From IMG/VR virus record IMGVR_UViG_3300046010_000123, positions 1-30,009 of that record: a stretch of 30,009 nucleotides of DNA; one strand, 5' to 3'. Positions 21,501-30,009 of the stretch are shown here, one piece after another. Under the pieces are notes generated by a model. The model worked only from the letters and a program-made list of their open reading frames with translations. It had not been told where the DNA came from and did not search any database. Position numbers and translations under genes: made by a program. Position 1 is the first letter of the stretch. Each line of letters starts with the position of its first letter. Source of the DNA: a virus.

Positions 21501-21863
21501 GCAGATTTGTTTGCCGAAACACTTGGACGTATACCATTCCGTGCAGCTTCAGGAGGTATGGCTGGGCTTGGCGCACTTGCTGCGGGGGGTGCCACTGGAC
21601 CTGCTAACGAACCACGCACAATAAATGGCGCAGGGGATGGCATGAGTGATAGTGTGCCTGCTACCATCGAGGGTGTTCAAGAGGCGCGTCTTGCCGATGG
21701 TGAGTTTGTGATTCCTGCCGATGTTGTTGCAGATCTAGGTAACGGCTCCAGTAATGCTGGGTCTAAGAAACTTTACGCCATGATGGATCGAGTTAGAAAA
21801 GCACGACATGGCACAACAAGACAACCGCCCGAAGTAGATACGGGTCGTTTGATGCCTGCTTAA
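18579..21863 (+). CDS. Large internal/ejection-type virion protein with repeats
   Basis: 1,094 residues. N-terminal half: about three related 55-60-residue modules (residues about 9-65, 175-236 and 260-320; W, a helix, then LLGL-type ends), a 10-copy GANT linker (125-164) and a fourth looser helical module near 391-439. A GGAGNTV linker follows (485-512). The C-terminal half has AEGGD motifs (about 592 and 690), a conserved [20 protein letters not shown], a long hydrophobic Gly-rich segment (about 757-822, [20 protein letters not shown]) and a conserved end with [20 protein letters not shown] and [14 protein letters not shown]. This layout is typical of large internal proteins of aquatic podoviruses. 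The hydrophobic segment could act in the membrane during DNA ejection; that is inference. Confidence 0.62.
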   Translation: MATRTITLNGQTLTWDTGAGVRDKADAYNSWKDAGASDAAIKTALEKAFGETIPDKDWTYLGGYAATTRAINNDNKITADEFAGLENQGFQPAEIANLIGGITGEVPPLAEIQQLDTAASALSSGANTGANTGANTGANTGANTGANTGANTGANTGANTGANTTTTTNKGLTTLLPFGNPDYTWNTEGTLGSKQALVQKMKDDGFTVAQIRNEISRLEPDKSALTEANFKLLGLEAVLPKPADTATTTAAAADIPASSKIYNIGGLQWNSGASLDTKKGYVQDLLKMYTPDQIKSIIRYNDPANATDENFALLGLPAGASKAATPTGFSALYKAPTELAPSRGLGALVSQYVGQPNLRTMTRSIGPEGMGKLTEQPSAALSYATRPGGIGETQYFQNIRDFFADPKVTPQDAAYQMSRYNIPETDIQAAIGLTPTQFFAQKQLAADRQAALDAAKQTKVEKIEALPPPSLTYGGAPISLGTNTGGAGNTVGGAGNTVGGAGNTVGGAGSTVLGGEGSSFSGGAGGIGVGGGVGGVGGVSDVDSGASDNDSVISTILKSIVGPSQEPAPIRRAGDPDTPPPPTEDNRAGGPIALAEGGDTKMAGEQKFSFEDFGLKPATVKDVDLRTPRDVLFNPELRGLEALVSSRMTPRDYEDLLIRQGRTGREYLKYLPDIRVGGAATGDIRPLNYYYAEGGDVGRGLGSIAMKGYAQEMAQKGRFGDTMLAHISPEEAQMLQAAGGAGTINPQTGLPEFFSWRKTLKGIAKVAPFIVPFIPGVGLAAKALISGVAGGLGGEKGFDFKRGLMSGLMSYGIGSAAQNLGLTSGAAPTGAEAAATSTSGLTPPVQALGDAGEIARTVVNPTGTASLDFPTNVGVPAGDASVAEQVRGMAPSSNTLQGYVGPESRIGAAPTPQSFTDKLTAGLEKAQSVVDQPISTMYALPLAVGSAGMVSEGDKYAQAMAAQEAEEERKRRRGADLFAETLGRIPFRAASGGMAGLGALAAGGATGPANEPRTINGAGDGMSDSVPATIEGVQEARLADGEFVIPADVVADLGNGSSNAGSKKLYAMMDRVRKARHGTTRQPPEVDTGRLMPA
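18951..19070 (+). repeat. 12-bp tandem repeat, exactly 10 copies (encodes GANT)
   Basis: Ten consecutive GGTGCAAATAC(T/C/G) units occupy 120 bp. Only the last base varies, in blocks: T,T,C,C,G,G,G,G,G,T. Blocks of identical neighbours are the mark of recent slippage or unequal exchange. Confidence 0.97.
20031..20114 (+). repeat. 21-bp tandem repeat, 4 copies (encodes GGAGNTV)
   Basis: Four in-frame 21-nt units encode GGAGNTV three times and GGAGSTV once, forming a flexible linker before a Gly/Val-rich stretch. Confidence 0.9.
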
Positions 21864-21873
21864 GGAAATAGCT

Positions 21874-23025
21874 ATGAGCACTACGCAAACAATTACCACC
21901 GCAGCCGAGATACCAAAAGTCCTAGAACAGTTTTATTTAGGAACCGGCAAACAAGGCGAAACAGGATATCAGCCAGGACTCATTGGTCGTGGTATATCTG
22001 AAATATTTCCAAGCGGACTTACCGGTGCCGATGCGTATAGAGAGCAGTTTAAAACACTAGAACAAGCCGGATTGTTGGGTAGAGGCAGTGTTGCTGGTCT
22101 TTCGCCTTTTCAAGAAGCAGTAGGTACGCAGCTTGGTACGATGAGCGCAACTCCAAGCCAGTACGCACTTGGTACGCAGGCTGGACAATCAGCGGCATCA
22201 GGACTGCAAGCACTACAAAATTACCAAAGCATGGGTGTAGCTGGGCCACAGCTAACTACCTTTCAAATGGACCCTGCTCGGCAATTCAGCGCCGCAGAAG
22301 CCCAAAGTTATATGTCGCCGTATATGCAGTCGGTTGTGGATCGTCAACAGGCGGCGGCACTTAAATCAGCTAGAGAAGCACAGTTAGGACAGAATCTTGC
22401 TGCGGCGCGTCAAGGCACTTATGGCGGTGCTAGACAGACTCTTCTCCAAGGAGCAAGGGAAGCCGGACTCCAGTCAACATTGGCCGATATTCAGGCTAAG
22501 GGTCTACAGTCTGCGTTTGAAAATGCACAGGCACAGTTTGAGCGTGATCGCGCAGCGCAGATGGGTGTTGGTAGTCAGAACCTGCAAGCAGCACTTGGGG
22601 TACAACAACTTGGTGCAGGCCAAAACCTACAAGCCCAACTAGCTAATCAAGCAGCACAGCAACAAGCAGCACAAACTCAACTTGCTGCGGCACAAGGGCT
22701 TACTGGACTTGCTGGTCAATTTGGTCAGCTTGGTACGCAACAACGTGCGGCAGAACTTGATACGCTTAAGACGCAAGGTGCGTTTGGTGACTTACAACGT
22801 GCCATTGAGCAACAGAAGATGGACGCTCAGCGTCAACAACTTACGGATCAAGCTCAATACGGTTTGACTCAAGTGGGGCAACTCTCTAACTTGCTGCGTG
22901 GTATCCCGATGCAGGGTTCAACACAAACAGCAACAACGCCCCCACCGAGCTTTGCTAGTCAGTTGACTGGCTTAGGCTTGACAGGAATTGGGCTGTATAA
23001 CATGCTTGGCGGGGGTCCAAAATGA
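21874..23025 (+). CDS. Internal virion protein, Ala/Gln-rich helical
   Basis: 383 residues with AAGGA upstream. After an N-terminus with TTAAEIPKVLEQFYLGTGKQ, a conserved middle reads YMSPYMQSVVDRQQAAALKS, then GTYGGARQTLLQGAREAGLQ. A long Ala/Gln/Leu-rich helical region follows (residues about 210-345), likely coiled coil, and a short hydrophobic C-terminus (LTGLGLTGIGLYNMLGGG). The MSPYMQxVVDxxxxxA...GxYGGxRxxL text recurs in aquatic phage structural clusters. The composition and order resemble ejection-core proteins, but this is not proven. Overlaps the next gene by 4 nt (ATGA). Confidence 0.62.
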   Translation: MSTTQTITTAAEIPKVLEQFYLGTGKQGETGYQPGLIGRGISEIFPSGLTGADAYREQFKTLEQAGLLGRGSVAGLSPFQEAVGTQLGTMSATPSQYALGTQAGQSAASGLQALQNYQSMGVAGPQLTTFQMDPARQFSAAEAQSYMSPYMQSVVDRQQAAALKSAREAQLGQNLAAARQGTYGGARQTLLQGAREAGLQSTLADIQAKGLQSAFENAQAQFERDRAAQMGVGSQNLQAALGVQQLGAGQNLQAQLANQAAQQQAAQTQLAAAQGLTGLAGQFGQLGTQQRAAELDTLKTQGAFGDLQRAIEQQKMDAQRQQLTDQAQYGLTQVGQLSNLLRGIPMQGSTQTATTPPPSFASQLTGLGLTGIGLYNMLGGGPK

Positions 23026-24866
23026 GCCTTCGGACATTAGAAAAAGCGATTAATAGGACCGCAGATCGTACGGTTGGTGACATTGTTGCCACTTATGGAT
23101 CTAACGTGCAACGTCTGAAGATGGACGCTGCTGCGGGAAAGATTGACCCCACGACGGCACTTATGGCGATGATGACGATCCAACGGATTGTCGCTGCAAA
23201 CACTCAACCACCGTCCGGCACAACCGTGGCACAAGATACTGGGATGGCACCTCCCCCACAACCGATGATGCCCCCACCTGCTGCACCGCAACAAGCTCCA
23301 GTCGGTATGGCCTACGGCGGTCAAGTTGCTATTAGTAATAACCAAGTACCATCACCTGCGATGGAGCGTGGCATCTCCGGCCTACCTGTGCCTGACAACA
23401 TGTTTGACTATGCTGATGGCGGCATGATTGCATTTGCTGGTGGTGGGGATGTACAGCGGTTTGCTCTGGGTGGTCAGATGGAGTTATTTCCTGAACTAGA
23501 TCGGTTCGGGCAACCTAAACCAAGACTAAGTGGTGCTCCAAGACCTACTGGCACGACATTCGCTCAAGCATTTCCAAGCGCAGCGGCAACACCTGCTGCT
23601 GCGACACCATCAATGTTTTCTCGTGGATTAAGCTTTTTGAGTCGTTCGTTTCCAGGCGCAGCAGCAATAGGAACTGCCTTGTTCGGCTCGGATGACCTAA
23701 ATGCTAATGAAGCAGAGACATTAGCAGTACTTAAACGTCTATACGCTTTGGGTTATACGCAAGAACAAATTAACGCAATGAAGCCTGAAGAGGCTAAGCG
23801 TGTCGCTATTGCAAATAAACCGCCTCAAGAAACATTCCCGCAAGCTGCGGCGCAACAAGCTGAGGCAGAAGCGCAAGCTGCGGCTAATAAACCGCCACCC
23901 CCGAAAGTTCCTGCTGCTGCACCCGCAGCACCGGCTGCTGCCCCTGCAAAACCTGTTGAGCTTGGACCTGTACCCATGTTGTCTGCTGCACGCTCTGCCG
24001 CAGAAGGTACGTTACAAGCAGAAGGGGGTAAAGATATTCCGGTGGTTCCTGGGCTTTCGCAAATCAGAAGTGAACGAGTCAAACAGCTTACTGATGAAGG
24101 TTATGACTTCAATCTTCTCAAAGATATGGTTGCTGAGAACCGCAAAGATATTGAAGCGGTTCCGCAAAAACGAAAAGAAGCTGCCAATATGCGGGTTCTC
24201 GAAGCAGGATTAGCCATTCTAGGCGGCGCGTCACCACATGCGTTTGTCAATATTGGCAAGGGTGCTGAAGGTGCCGTAAAAGGTTACGCTCAGGATATTA
24301 AAGAGCTTGACAAGCTTGAACGTGATTACAAGTTGCAGGAACGTCAGATTCGTACGCTTCAAAACAAAGAAGCCGCAGAGTTTACGAAGGCAGACCAAGT
24401 ACGTTTGGATAAAGCTATTGAGCGGCGTGACAACGCTCTGGATAAATACAACTTACGTGTTGATAGACTTGCCGGGATTATGTACGAAGGCGAAATGGGT
24501 CTATACAAGCAGAAGGCACAAGATGCTGCGGCTATGGAGCGTACTCAGGCGCAGGTTAGAGGACAGTTAGAATCGGCAAGGATAGGGGCTAGTAGACCTT
24601 CACAACTTTCAGAGTTGCGAGATTTGTTCCGTAGCAGTAATCCTGAAGATAGACGATTAGCTGAGTCGTTTATTGGTCAGAACAAGATGGGCAAACTCAC
24701 ATATGAGGAAGCTATGAAGATAGTAACAAGCAACCCAAGAAATCTGAGTAAAAGTCCCGCTGAATTATCAAGGTTAGCTAGAGAAGAAATGCAGCGAGCA
24801 GAAGGCGGAACTGCTGCCCCAGCTCCGGTCAACTACTATGAAAAATACGGATTAGCTGCTAAATAG
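23022..24866 (+). CDS. Internal virion protein with GG motifs and C-terminal coiled coil
   Basis: 614 residues; the start overlaps the upstream stop. An N-terminal helix (LRTLEKAINRTADRTVGDIV) is followed by Pro/Gln-rich linkers and a cluster of A-x-GG motifs (MAYGGQV, YADGGMIAFAGGGDVQRFAL, then GGQM). Next come Ala/Pro-rich linkers (residues about 270-320) and a C-terminal conserved block: MRVLEAGLAILGGASPHAFV, NIGKGAEGAVKGYAQDIKEL and a long charged helix. The EAGLxxxxGxSPxAFxNIGxGA signature recurs in internal proteins of uncultured podoviruses. A likely partner of the genes at 18579 and 21874 in an internal core or ejection apparatus. Confidence 0.6.
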   Translation: MSLRTLEKAINRTADRTVGDIVATYGSNVQRLKMDAAAGKIDPTTALMAMMTIQRIVAANTQPPSGTTVAQDTGMAPPPQPMMPPPAAPQQAPVGMAYGGQVAISNNQVPSPAMERGISGLPVPDNMFDYADGGMIAFAGGGDVQRFALGGQMELFPELDRFGQPKPRLSGAPRPTGTTFAQAFPSAAATPAAATPSMFSRGLSFLSRSFPGAAAIGTALFGSDDLNANEAETLAVLKRLYALGYTQEQINAMKPEEAKRVAIANKPPQETFPQAAAQQAEAEAQAAANKPPPPKVPAAAPAAPAAAPAKPVELGPVPMLSAARSAAEGTLQAEGGKDIPVVPGLSQIRSERVKQLTDEGYDFNLLKDMVAENRKDIEAVPQKRKEAANMRVLEAGLAILGGASPHAFVNIGKGAEGAVKGYAQDIKELDKLERDYKLQERQIRTLQNKEAAEFTKADQVRLDKAIERRDNALDKYNLRVDRLAGIMYEGEMGLYKQKAQDAAAMERTQAQVRGQLESARIGASRPSQLSELRDLFRSSNPEDRRLAESFIGQNKMGKLTYEEAMKIVTSNPRNLSKSPAELSRLAREEMQRAEGGTAAPAPVNYYEKYGLAAK

Positions 24867-24874
24867 GGGGCATC

Positions 24875-27800
24875 ATGGCTGAAGGTCGTTATGACAGGGT
24901 CATCCGTAATGTAAGAAAGATGATCTCGCAGGGTGCTCCTGAATTTGATATTGATGGGTATCTTGATTCTGAAGGACTTACCCCATCACAATTTAAACGT
25001 ATCGTCGAAGGTCCGACAATTGGCGGACAACTCAAGGAAGCCGTCAAGGGCATAGTGCCTGGAGCGATTGGGCTTGTTGAGCAAGCTGCTGTTGGTGCGT
25101 CTGCGCTCTTACCTGACCAGTATGAAGCTGGTGCACAGGAAGCCATTCGTGGAGTTGCTGCCGCAGCGAAGAAACCATTTGCACCTGAAGCAGGGTACGA
25201 AGAATCGGTAGGTCGTAAGTTTGGTGAAGCGGTAGGTTCGTTTGGACCGTTCTTGGGTTTAGGTGCACTGGGTGTCGCAGGTCGTGTCGGAGCAGGTGCA
25301 CTAGCTACGGGGTCTGGTGCGGGTGAAGCGTTAACACGTGCACAACAAGAAGGTGCGACTCCTGGGCAGCAGTCTCTATCCACAGGACTTGGTGCCGTTG
25401 TGGGTCTGTCTGAACTTATTACACCGTTCAGAATCTTATCGCGCATACCTGAAGGCGAAGTATTAAGCGCGGCTAATCGCATAAAACGTGTCGCACTTGC
25501 CGGTGGAGAAGAAGCTGCACAAGAAGCTGCTGCTGGGTTAGCACAGAACTTAATTGCTCGTGGCGTTTATAAACCTGAACAACAACTTGTTGAGGGGCTA
25601 GGCGAACAGGCTGCATATGGTGGTGCGGTTGGTGCGTTGGCACAAGGTCTTTTAGATGTTGCACTTGGACGTAGAGCTAAAACTGCGGCTACACCGGCAC
25701 AACCCACTACCCCTGCGGTAGAAGAACAAGCAACTACGGCAGCGGTTACGCAACCTGCTGCACCTACAACATTTGCCCCCGTACGCGGTGTACCAGAGAC
25801 TGCTACACAGCAAGACCTCTTTACAGAAGAAAACATTCAGCGCACCGCACAATCAACACGTGATGCTCAGGACCGTCTGTTTAAGTTGAGAGATGAATTT
25901 GATCTTTATCAGCGAGAGAACGAAAGACTTGCGGCAGCTTATGAACGTGAAACTGATCCTACTAAAAAGCAGCAGATCTACGATCAAGCAGTAGCACTTG
26001 CAAAGCCACTCAGCGAACTAAAGACTCAGATCGAAGCTGTAAAAGGTACGCTTGGTGCAGCGGAAGGTGCACGCCCTGGCACTGGAGAACCGCAGCTAGA
26101 TTTTGAAGCTCCGTTGCCTAGTATCGGTGATCGCGTTGGACAAGTTACTAAGACTGAGTACCGACCAGATACAGGGGCGGTTATTGGCGAAGAAGCCGCA
26201 GCTCCACGTTTGAACGAGCAGCAACAGCGCATGCTGGAAGAACAGCGTGTGCAAGGTATTCGTGACAAGATCGCAGCAGGAGAACCCGTAACCCAAGCGG
26301 ACATGATGCGGGTTAAGTTCTTAGAGCGTGATCAGTATCAAGAGGAAGCAGCTAAACCGACCCCTGAGTTAGACCTATCGCAGCAAAAAGTAACTAGGTT
26401 TCCATTAACGCTTCAGCGCACGGACATCGAGCAGCAGAAGATGAAAGTGCAGGAGCAACCTGCTGCACCAGAAACTCGTCCTGTGACAGAACAGGACTTT
26501 CGTACGATGGGAGTTGCTGCAACTAACAAGAAGTTACGCAGTGAGTTGTTAGGTAAAGATTTATCTAACCCCGAAGATCGTAGGTTTGTGAAGGAGCGTC
26601 TTGAGGCTTTTGCTTCAGACCCTAATCGTAGTCCTGGCATTGTTAAGAAGGTTGAGAACTTTTTAGATAGTCCTATATTCTTTGAGCAGATGGAGTTACC
26701 GTTAGCTCCGAGGAGAAAACAACGTGTCAAACAACCTAAGCAACCTGTCGCCGGAGCAAGTCAGCCAAGCGTTCCTGTACCTGACCAAGGAGCTGCCGTC
26801 GCTGCCCCCGGACCTGAAGCACCTGTCACAACTGGAGTGGGCGAACCTGCATTACGCGCTGAGCCACGTGATGTGGCAGAAGGAAAACAGCCCGCTCCAG
26901 TAAATCCTGAAGTAGAAACCCTTCGTAAGCAATATCAGCGCAGGGTGGAGAAGGGAACAATGGAGCTTGCTGATGCTAAGCCCATCGAAGATTTGTTGGC
27001 GAATCCAACACCGGAAAACATCAATCAAGCGCGTCAGATCCTAAAGGGCACTGCCACCGTAGGAGAAGGAGTTGTCGCGGGAGTTGCGCTTACTCCTGAA
27101 GAACAACGTGCGTTAGATAAAGAAGCAAAAGCTACAGTACGTAGAGAAGGCGCGGGGACAGTAAAAATTCCTGGCACGTTGTACCGCACGCAAAGGTCTG
27201 AAGAACAAGCTGCGGGTATGGACCCTGCAATCGTTGAAGATTATGTTGCTCAAATTGTAGACGGTTGGAAAAACGCGCCTGTCATTGATGTTGTCAATAC
27301 ACCTGCCGACTTACCAAAGCGGTTACGTGAAGGCACGGATATTCAGCCTGGGTTGTTTGATCCTGTCACGGGGCGTGTGTTCGTTATCGCGTCTAATCTT
27401 AAAAACGAATTAGACCTTTTCCAAACAGTTTTGCATGAAACCGTAGGGCACTACGGTATGCGTTCGCTTCTTGGGGATAGCTACACCCGAGTAATGAACA
27501 ACCTGTACAACGGCAACGAAAAGGTACGGGAAGCTGCAAAAGAAAAGATGGAGGCAAACTCCAAACTAACCAAAGAAGTAGCGGTTGAAGAGTTTTTAGC
27601 TGAAGTCGCAGAGAGGAACATTAAGCCAAATCCAAGCAAAGCTGACAAGAGCCTTGGCAATCAGATCGTTAGGTTCTTCCGTAATGCGCTTAGAAAGTTG
27701 TTTGGTAAAAAAGCAGACTTGATCTCTGATACAGAGGTGCTGGATATCGTTGCTGAAGCTCGGATGTTTGTGCAAACGGGCACCCCTACGCAAGGTTATA

Positions 27801-30009
27801 AAAATGTTTCAGATAGAGAAGTGCCGCTTTACCGTACCCCAGAAACAAGTGCGTTCAAAAAATGGTTTGGTGATAGCAAGATAGTTGACAAAGACGGGAA
27901 GCCGTTAGTTTTATATCGTGGAATACAAGGCGATGCGGAGGGGGCACTCAATGCTGAGCCAAGAGGGAAGTACAACGTTTTTGCATCGGATAGCCCAGAC
28001 GTTGCTGCCTCATATGGTATGCCAGACGAAACTTTCGGGACTCCCGGTTCTATCCTTCCGATATACGTCAAGGCAGATAAACTAATTGAGTTCCCCGTAA
28101 CTGTAGACCGATACGGTTCACGTAGTTTTGACAAGATAGAGTTTGACCGCCGCGCTAGACTCCTTGCCCCTGGCGAAGTTCTTGTAGCCAGACAGGTAGT
28201 TGATATCGGGCCTATGTCTCGTGAAGCGTATGCGGTAGATAAGGAAAAAAAGTACTCCTACTATAGTGATGTCTACGCACTTGGCAGGGGAACTTCAGTT
28301 AAATCCGCCGTTGGCAACCGAGGAACGTTCGACCCCACAAGTCAAGATATCCTTTATCGCACTCCAACACCCGCACTAACAGCAGCGGGGCAGCAAGCAC
28401 AAGCAGCGGTAGCTGCTATGGCAGGTATAACAAATGCCAAGCCCAAGGGTCCGCAGATGTCTACGCTTCAAAAAGTTGGAGCGTTCTTCCAAGACCCTGC
28501 ATACCGTCAAGAGCAGATCGATAAGTTCCGTGTGCAGGTAGCGTATAAGGGTGCGGCTGCTGAGTCGAAGCTCGCCATGCTCAACCAGTACAACGGCAAG
28601 ATCCGTGATGCGTTAGGTAACATTCGTCCTGATGTGTTTATGACTGCTGCGGAACATGCCGATACGATGGCTGTTGCCGTGATGAAGGATGGCAAGTTAA
28701 AGCTTGATCCGAAGGTGGGCTGGGTTGCAGAGAAGGGCACTGCTTCCTTCCAAGGTGTTATCGATAAGATCAAGGATCTTGGCACCAAGCTAGGCGATCA
28801 GCAGCTCGCGTTTAAATTAGCAAACGATGCGTTTATTGCTCGTCGTGCGAACTACTTCAAACAGCACCCGCAACTTGGTATCTCTGGCTTACCTGATGAT
28901 GCAAAGATCAAAGCAGGTATGCAAGCCTTCAAAGACTTCCCTGAGTTAGAAGCTGCGTTCAAAGAGTTCACCACATTTAAGAACAACTTGATTGATGCGG
29001 GTGTCGATGCAGGACGCTTTAGTAAAGAGCAAGCTGCCGAGTGGAAAGAAGCTGCGGACTATGTACCGTGGAACCGTATCAAAGATTATGAGGACAAGAT
29101 TGCTACAAGTCCTCAAGCGTACTTCCGTGGGTTGACCAACCTCAAGCAGATGAAAGAGATCCGAGGCGGCACCGACGAGATCAACGACATCTTTGACAAC
29201 ATGGTGGGCCTGTCCTTCTGGCTTGTTAACGGTGCGATACGCAACCATGCTGCGGTGCAACTTACTGACGCATTTGTATCCAACGGGTTAGGTGCGCGGC
29301 AGGTACGCCAAGGACAGCCTGGAGTTGACCCCAACAAGACAATCTATATCTACCGCGATGGCAAGCCTGAAGTCTATGAGTACGAGTCGATAGCAGATGT
29401 TTATGCGTTCAAGGGTGTGGAAAGCATGGGGGGTCCGATCCTCAGCAGCTTCACTGCGTTCGCTAACATCTTACGGCGCACGACCACAGCTACTCCTCAG
29501 TTCGCAGCAAGTCAGTTATTCCAAGATGCGTATCGCGCCACGGTGACATCAGGCGTGAAGAATCCGTTTGAGGTTGCTGCCAAAGTCTTAACAGGTGCAG
29601 TGGGTGCGTACCGTGGGGATGCCACGACACAGCAGCTTGAGAAGTTTGGGATTGTGGGCGCATATGACCTGATGCCTGGACGTGCCAAGGATGAGATCGA
29701 GAAAGAGTTTGGGATTCGGCAGCGGTCTGTGCTTGAGAAGGGGCTGTCGTTCATGGAGTCATTCTCCATCGCCTCTGATGCCTCGTTGCGTAAAGCAGTC
29801 TTTGAGCAGACGTTAGAAGAAACTAAGTCGCCGCAGTTCCCCGATGGTGACGTGCTGCTTGCACGGTATCGCGCTCAAGAAGTCATCAACTTCAAACGGC
29901 AAGGTGCAAACCGGACGGTGGGTCTAATGCGCCAACTCATTCCGTTTATGAACGCCTACATCCAAGGTATGGATGTGTTCTACCGCACAATGACCGGACG
30001 TGGGGTTGC
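24875..30009 (+). CDS. Giant polyvalent protein (metallopeptidase- and ADP-ribosyltransferase-like domains), 3' end outside window
   Basis: ATG 24875 follows AGGGGG at 4 nt. The frame stays open to the right edge, giving at least 1,711 residues. N-terminal 30 residues look like a small capsid-targeting helix pair; Gly/Ala-rich segments at about 50-180 could be membrane-active. Around 850-912: LHETVGHYG (H854, E855, H859, a HExxGH zinc motif as in dipeptidyl peptidase III) and, 46 residues later, EEFLAE (E905/E906 as third-ligand candidates). Around 986-1168: TPETSAFKKWFGDSK, then LVLYRGI (Y1014, R1015), FASDSPDVAASYG and NRGTFDPTSQDILYRTP, matching the ADP-ribosyltransferase-like domain of polyvalent proteins. 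The last visible region (RQLIPFMNAYIQGMDVFYRT) resembles LPD38. Polyvalent proteins are thought to be co-injected with phage DNA to counter host defences. Confidence 0.8.
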   Translation, partial: MAEGRYDRVIRNVRKMISQGAPEFDIDGYLDSEGLTPSQFKRIVEGPTIGGQLKEAVKGIVPGAIGLVEQAAVGASALLPDQYEAGAQEAIRGVAAAAKKPFAPEAGYEESVGRKFGEAVGSFGPFLGLGALGVAGRVGAGALATGSGAGEALTRAQQEGATPGQQSLSTGLGAVVGLSELITPFRILSRIPEGEVLSAANRIKRVALAGGEEAAQEAAAGLAQNLIARGVYKPEQQLVEGLGEQAAYGGAVGALAQGLLDVALGRRAKTAATPAQPTTPAVEEQATTAAVTQPAAPTTFAPVRGVPETATQQDLFTEENIQRTAQSTRDAQDRLFKLRDEFDLYQRENERLAAAYERETDPTKKQQIYDQAVALAKPLSELKTQIEAVKGTLGAAEGARPGTGEPQLDFEAPLPSIGDRVGQVTKTEYRPDTGAVIGEEAAAPRLNEQQQRMLEEQRVQGIRDKIAAGEPVTQADMMRVKFLERDQYQEEAAKPTPELDLSQQKVTRFPLTLQRTDIEQQKMKVQEQPAAPETRPVTEQDFRTMGVAATNKKLRSELLGKDLSNPEDRRFVKERLEAFASDPNRSPGIVKKVENFLDSPIFFEQMELPLAPRRKQRVKQPKQPVAGASQPSVPVPDQGAAVAAPGPEAPVTTGVGEPALRAEPRDVAEGKQPAPVNPEVETLRKQYQRRVEKGTMELADAKPIEDLLANPTPENINQARQILKGTATVGEGVVAGVALTPEEQRALDKEAKATVRREGAGTVKIPGTLYRTQRSEEQAAGMDPAIVEDYVAQIVDGWKNAPVIDVVNTPADLPKRLREGTDIQPGLFDPVTGRVFVIASNLKNELDLFQTVLHETVGHYGMRSLLGDSYTRVMNNLYNGNEKVREAAKEKMEANSKLTKEVAVEEFLAEVAERNIKPNPSKADKSLGNQIVRFFRNALRKLFGKKADLISDTEVLDIVAEARMFVQTGTPTQGYKNVSDREVPLYRTPETSAFKKWFGDSKIVDKDGKPLVLYRGIQGDAEGALNAEPRGKYNVFASDSPDVAASYGMPDETFGTPGSILPIYVKADKLIEFPVTVDRYGSRSFDKIEFDRRARLLAPGEVLVARQVVDIGPMSREAYAVDKEKKYSYYSDVYALGRGTSVKSAVGNRGTFDPTSQDILYRTPTPALTAAGQQAQAAVAAMAGITNAKPKGPQMSTLQKVGAFFQDPAYRQEQIDKFRVQVAYKGAAAESKLAMLNQYNGKIRDALGNIRPDVFMTAAEHADTMAVAVMKDGKLKLDPKVGWVAEKGTASFQGVIDKIKDLGTKLGDQQLAFKLANDAFIARRANYFKQHPQLGISGLPDDAKIKAGMQAFKDFPELEAAFKEFTTFKNNLIDAGVDAGRFSKEQAAEWKEAADYVPWNRIKDYEDKIATSPQAYFRGLTNLKQMKEIRGGTDEINDIFDNMVGLSFWLVNGAIRNHAAVQLTDAFVSNGLGARQVRQGQPGVDPNKTIYIYRDGKPEVYEYESIADVYAFKGVESMGGPILSSFTAFANILRRTTTATPQFAASQLFQDAYRATVTSGVKNPFEVAAKVLTGAVGAYRGDATTQQLEKFGIVGAYDLMPGRAKDEIEKEFGIRQRSVLEKGLSFMESFSIASDASLRKAVFEQTLEETKSPQFPDGDVLLARYRAQEVINFKRQGANRTVGLMRQLIPFMNAYIQGMDVFYRTMTGRGV

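Noticed and set aside
24889-29769. Many minus-strand open frames of 60-200 codons under the last gene.
   Set aside because: They lie wholly antisense to one continuous plus-strand frame with clear domain motifs, are Ala/Pro/Ser-rich artefacts of its codon usage, and lack sensible ribosome-binding sites.

Overview
The window is 30 kb of a tailed-phage (Caudoviricetes) genome, most likely an uncultured aquatic phage. It reads as the virion-structure half of the genome. Every gene is on the + strand and almost every junction is a 1-26 nt overlap or a gap of a few bases. The gene content (head-tail adaptor-like proteins, a large nozzle/hub-like protein, several large Ala/Gln/Gly-rich internal proteins and a giant polyvalent protein, with no recognisable tail sheath or classic tape measure) suggests a short-tailed podovirus-like virion. 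No terminase, portal, polymerase, integrase, tRNA or CRISPR array is visible, so host and lifestyle cannot be read directly.

Layout. 1-428: C-terminal part of the major capsid protein, closed by the only clear rho-independent terminator. 429-563: the only real non-coding stretch. It holds a possible sigma70-type promoter and a compact set of competing inverted repeats just upstream of the next gene. 564-5078: two small virion-type proteins, a run of very small Lys/Gly/Met-rich proteins, a zinc-ribbon protein and two adaptor-like proteins. 5078-9886: small beta-rich structural proteins flanking a DUF115/MptE-like enzyme, then a 14-repeat beta protein, a large GGTG-repeat tail fibre and a short coiled-coil protein. 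9883-12227: four consecutive, overlapping 2-oxoglutarate/Fe(II) dioxygenase genes. 12227-14661: a glycine-rich adhesin-like protein, a conserved hypothetical, a tail-fibre assembly chaperone, a cupin and a small hypothetical. 14662-15880: lysis cassette (membrane/coiled-coil protein, holin-like protein, GH24 endolysin). 15884-24866: nozzle/hub-like protein, jelly-roll fibre-like protein and three internal or ejection-type proteins. 24875-end: a polyvalent protein of more than 1,711 residues with a HExxGH metallopeptidase-like centre, an ADP-ribosyltransferase-like domain and a C-terminal LPD38-like region, running off the window.

How the genes may work together. Capsid, adaptors, nozzle, fibres and internal proteins build the particle. 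The lysis cassette releases it. The large internal proteins and the polyvalent protein are probably injected with DNA. The most distinctive feature is the accessory block between the tail fibre and the fibre chaperone: four oxygenases, a Gly/Pro-rich adhesin and a cupin, several of them more AT-rich than the rest. The order suggests a tail-fibre or adhesin modification cassette, but that is inference; the oxygenases could equally act on host or phage metabolites or nucleic acid.
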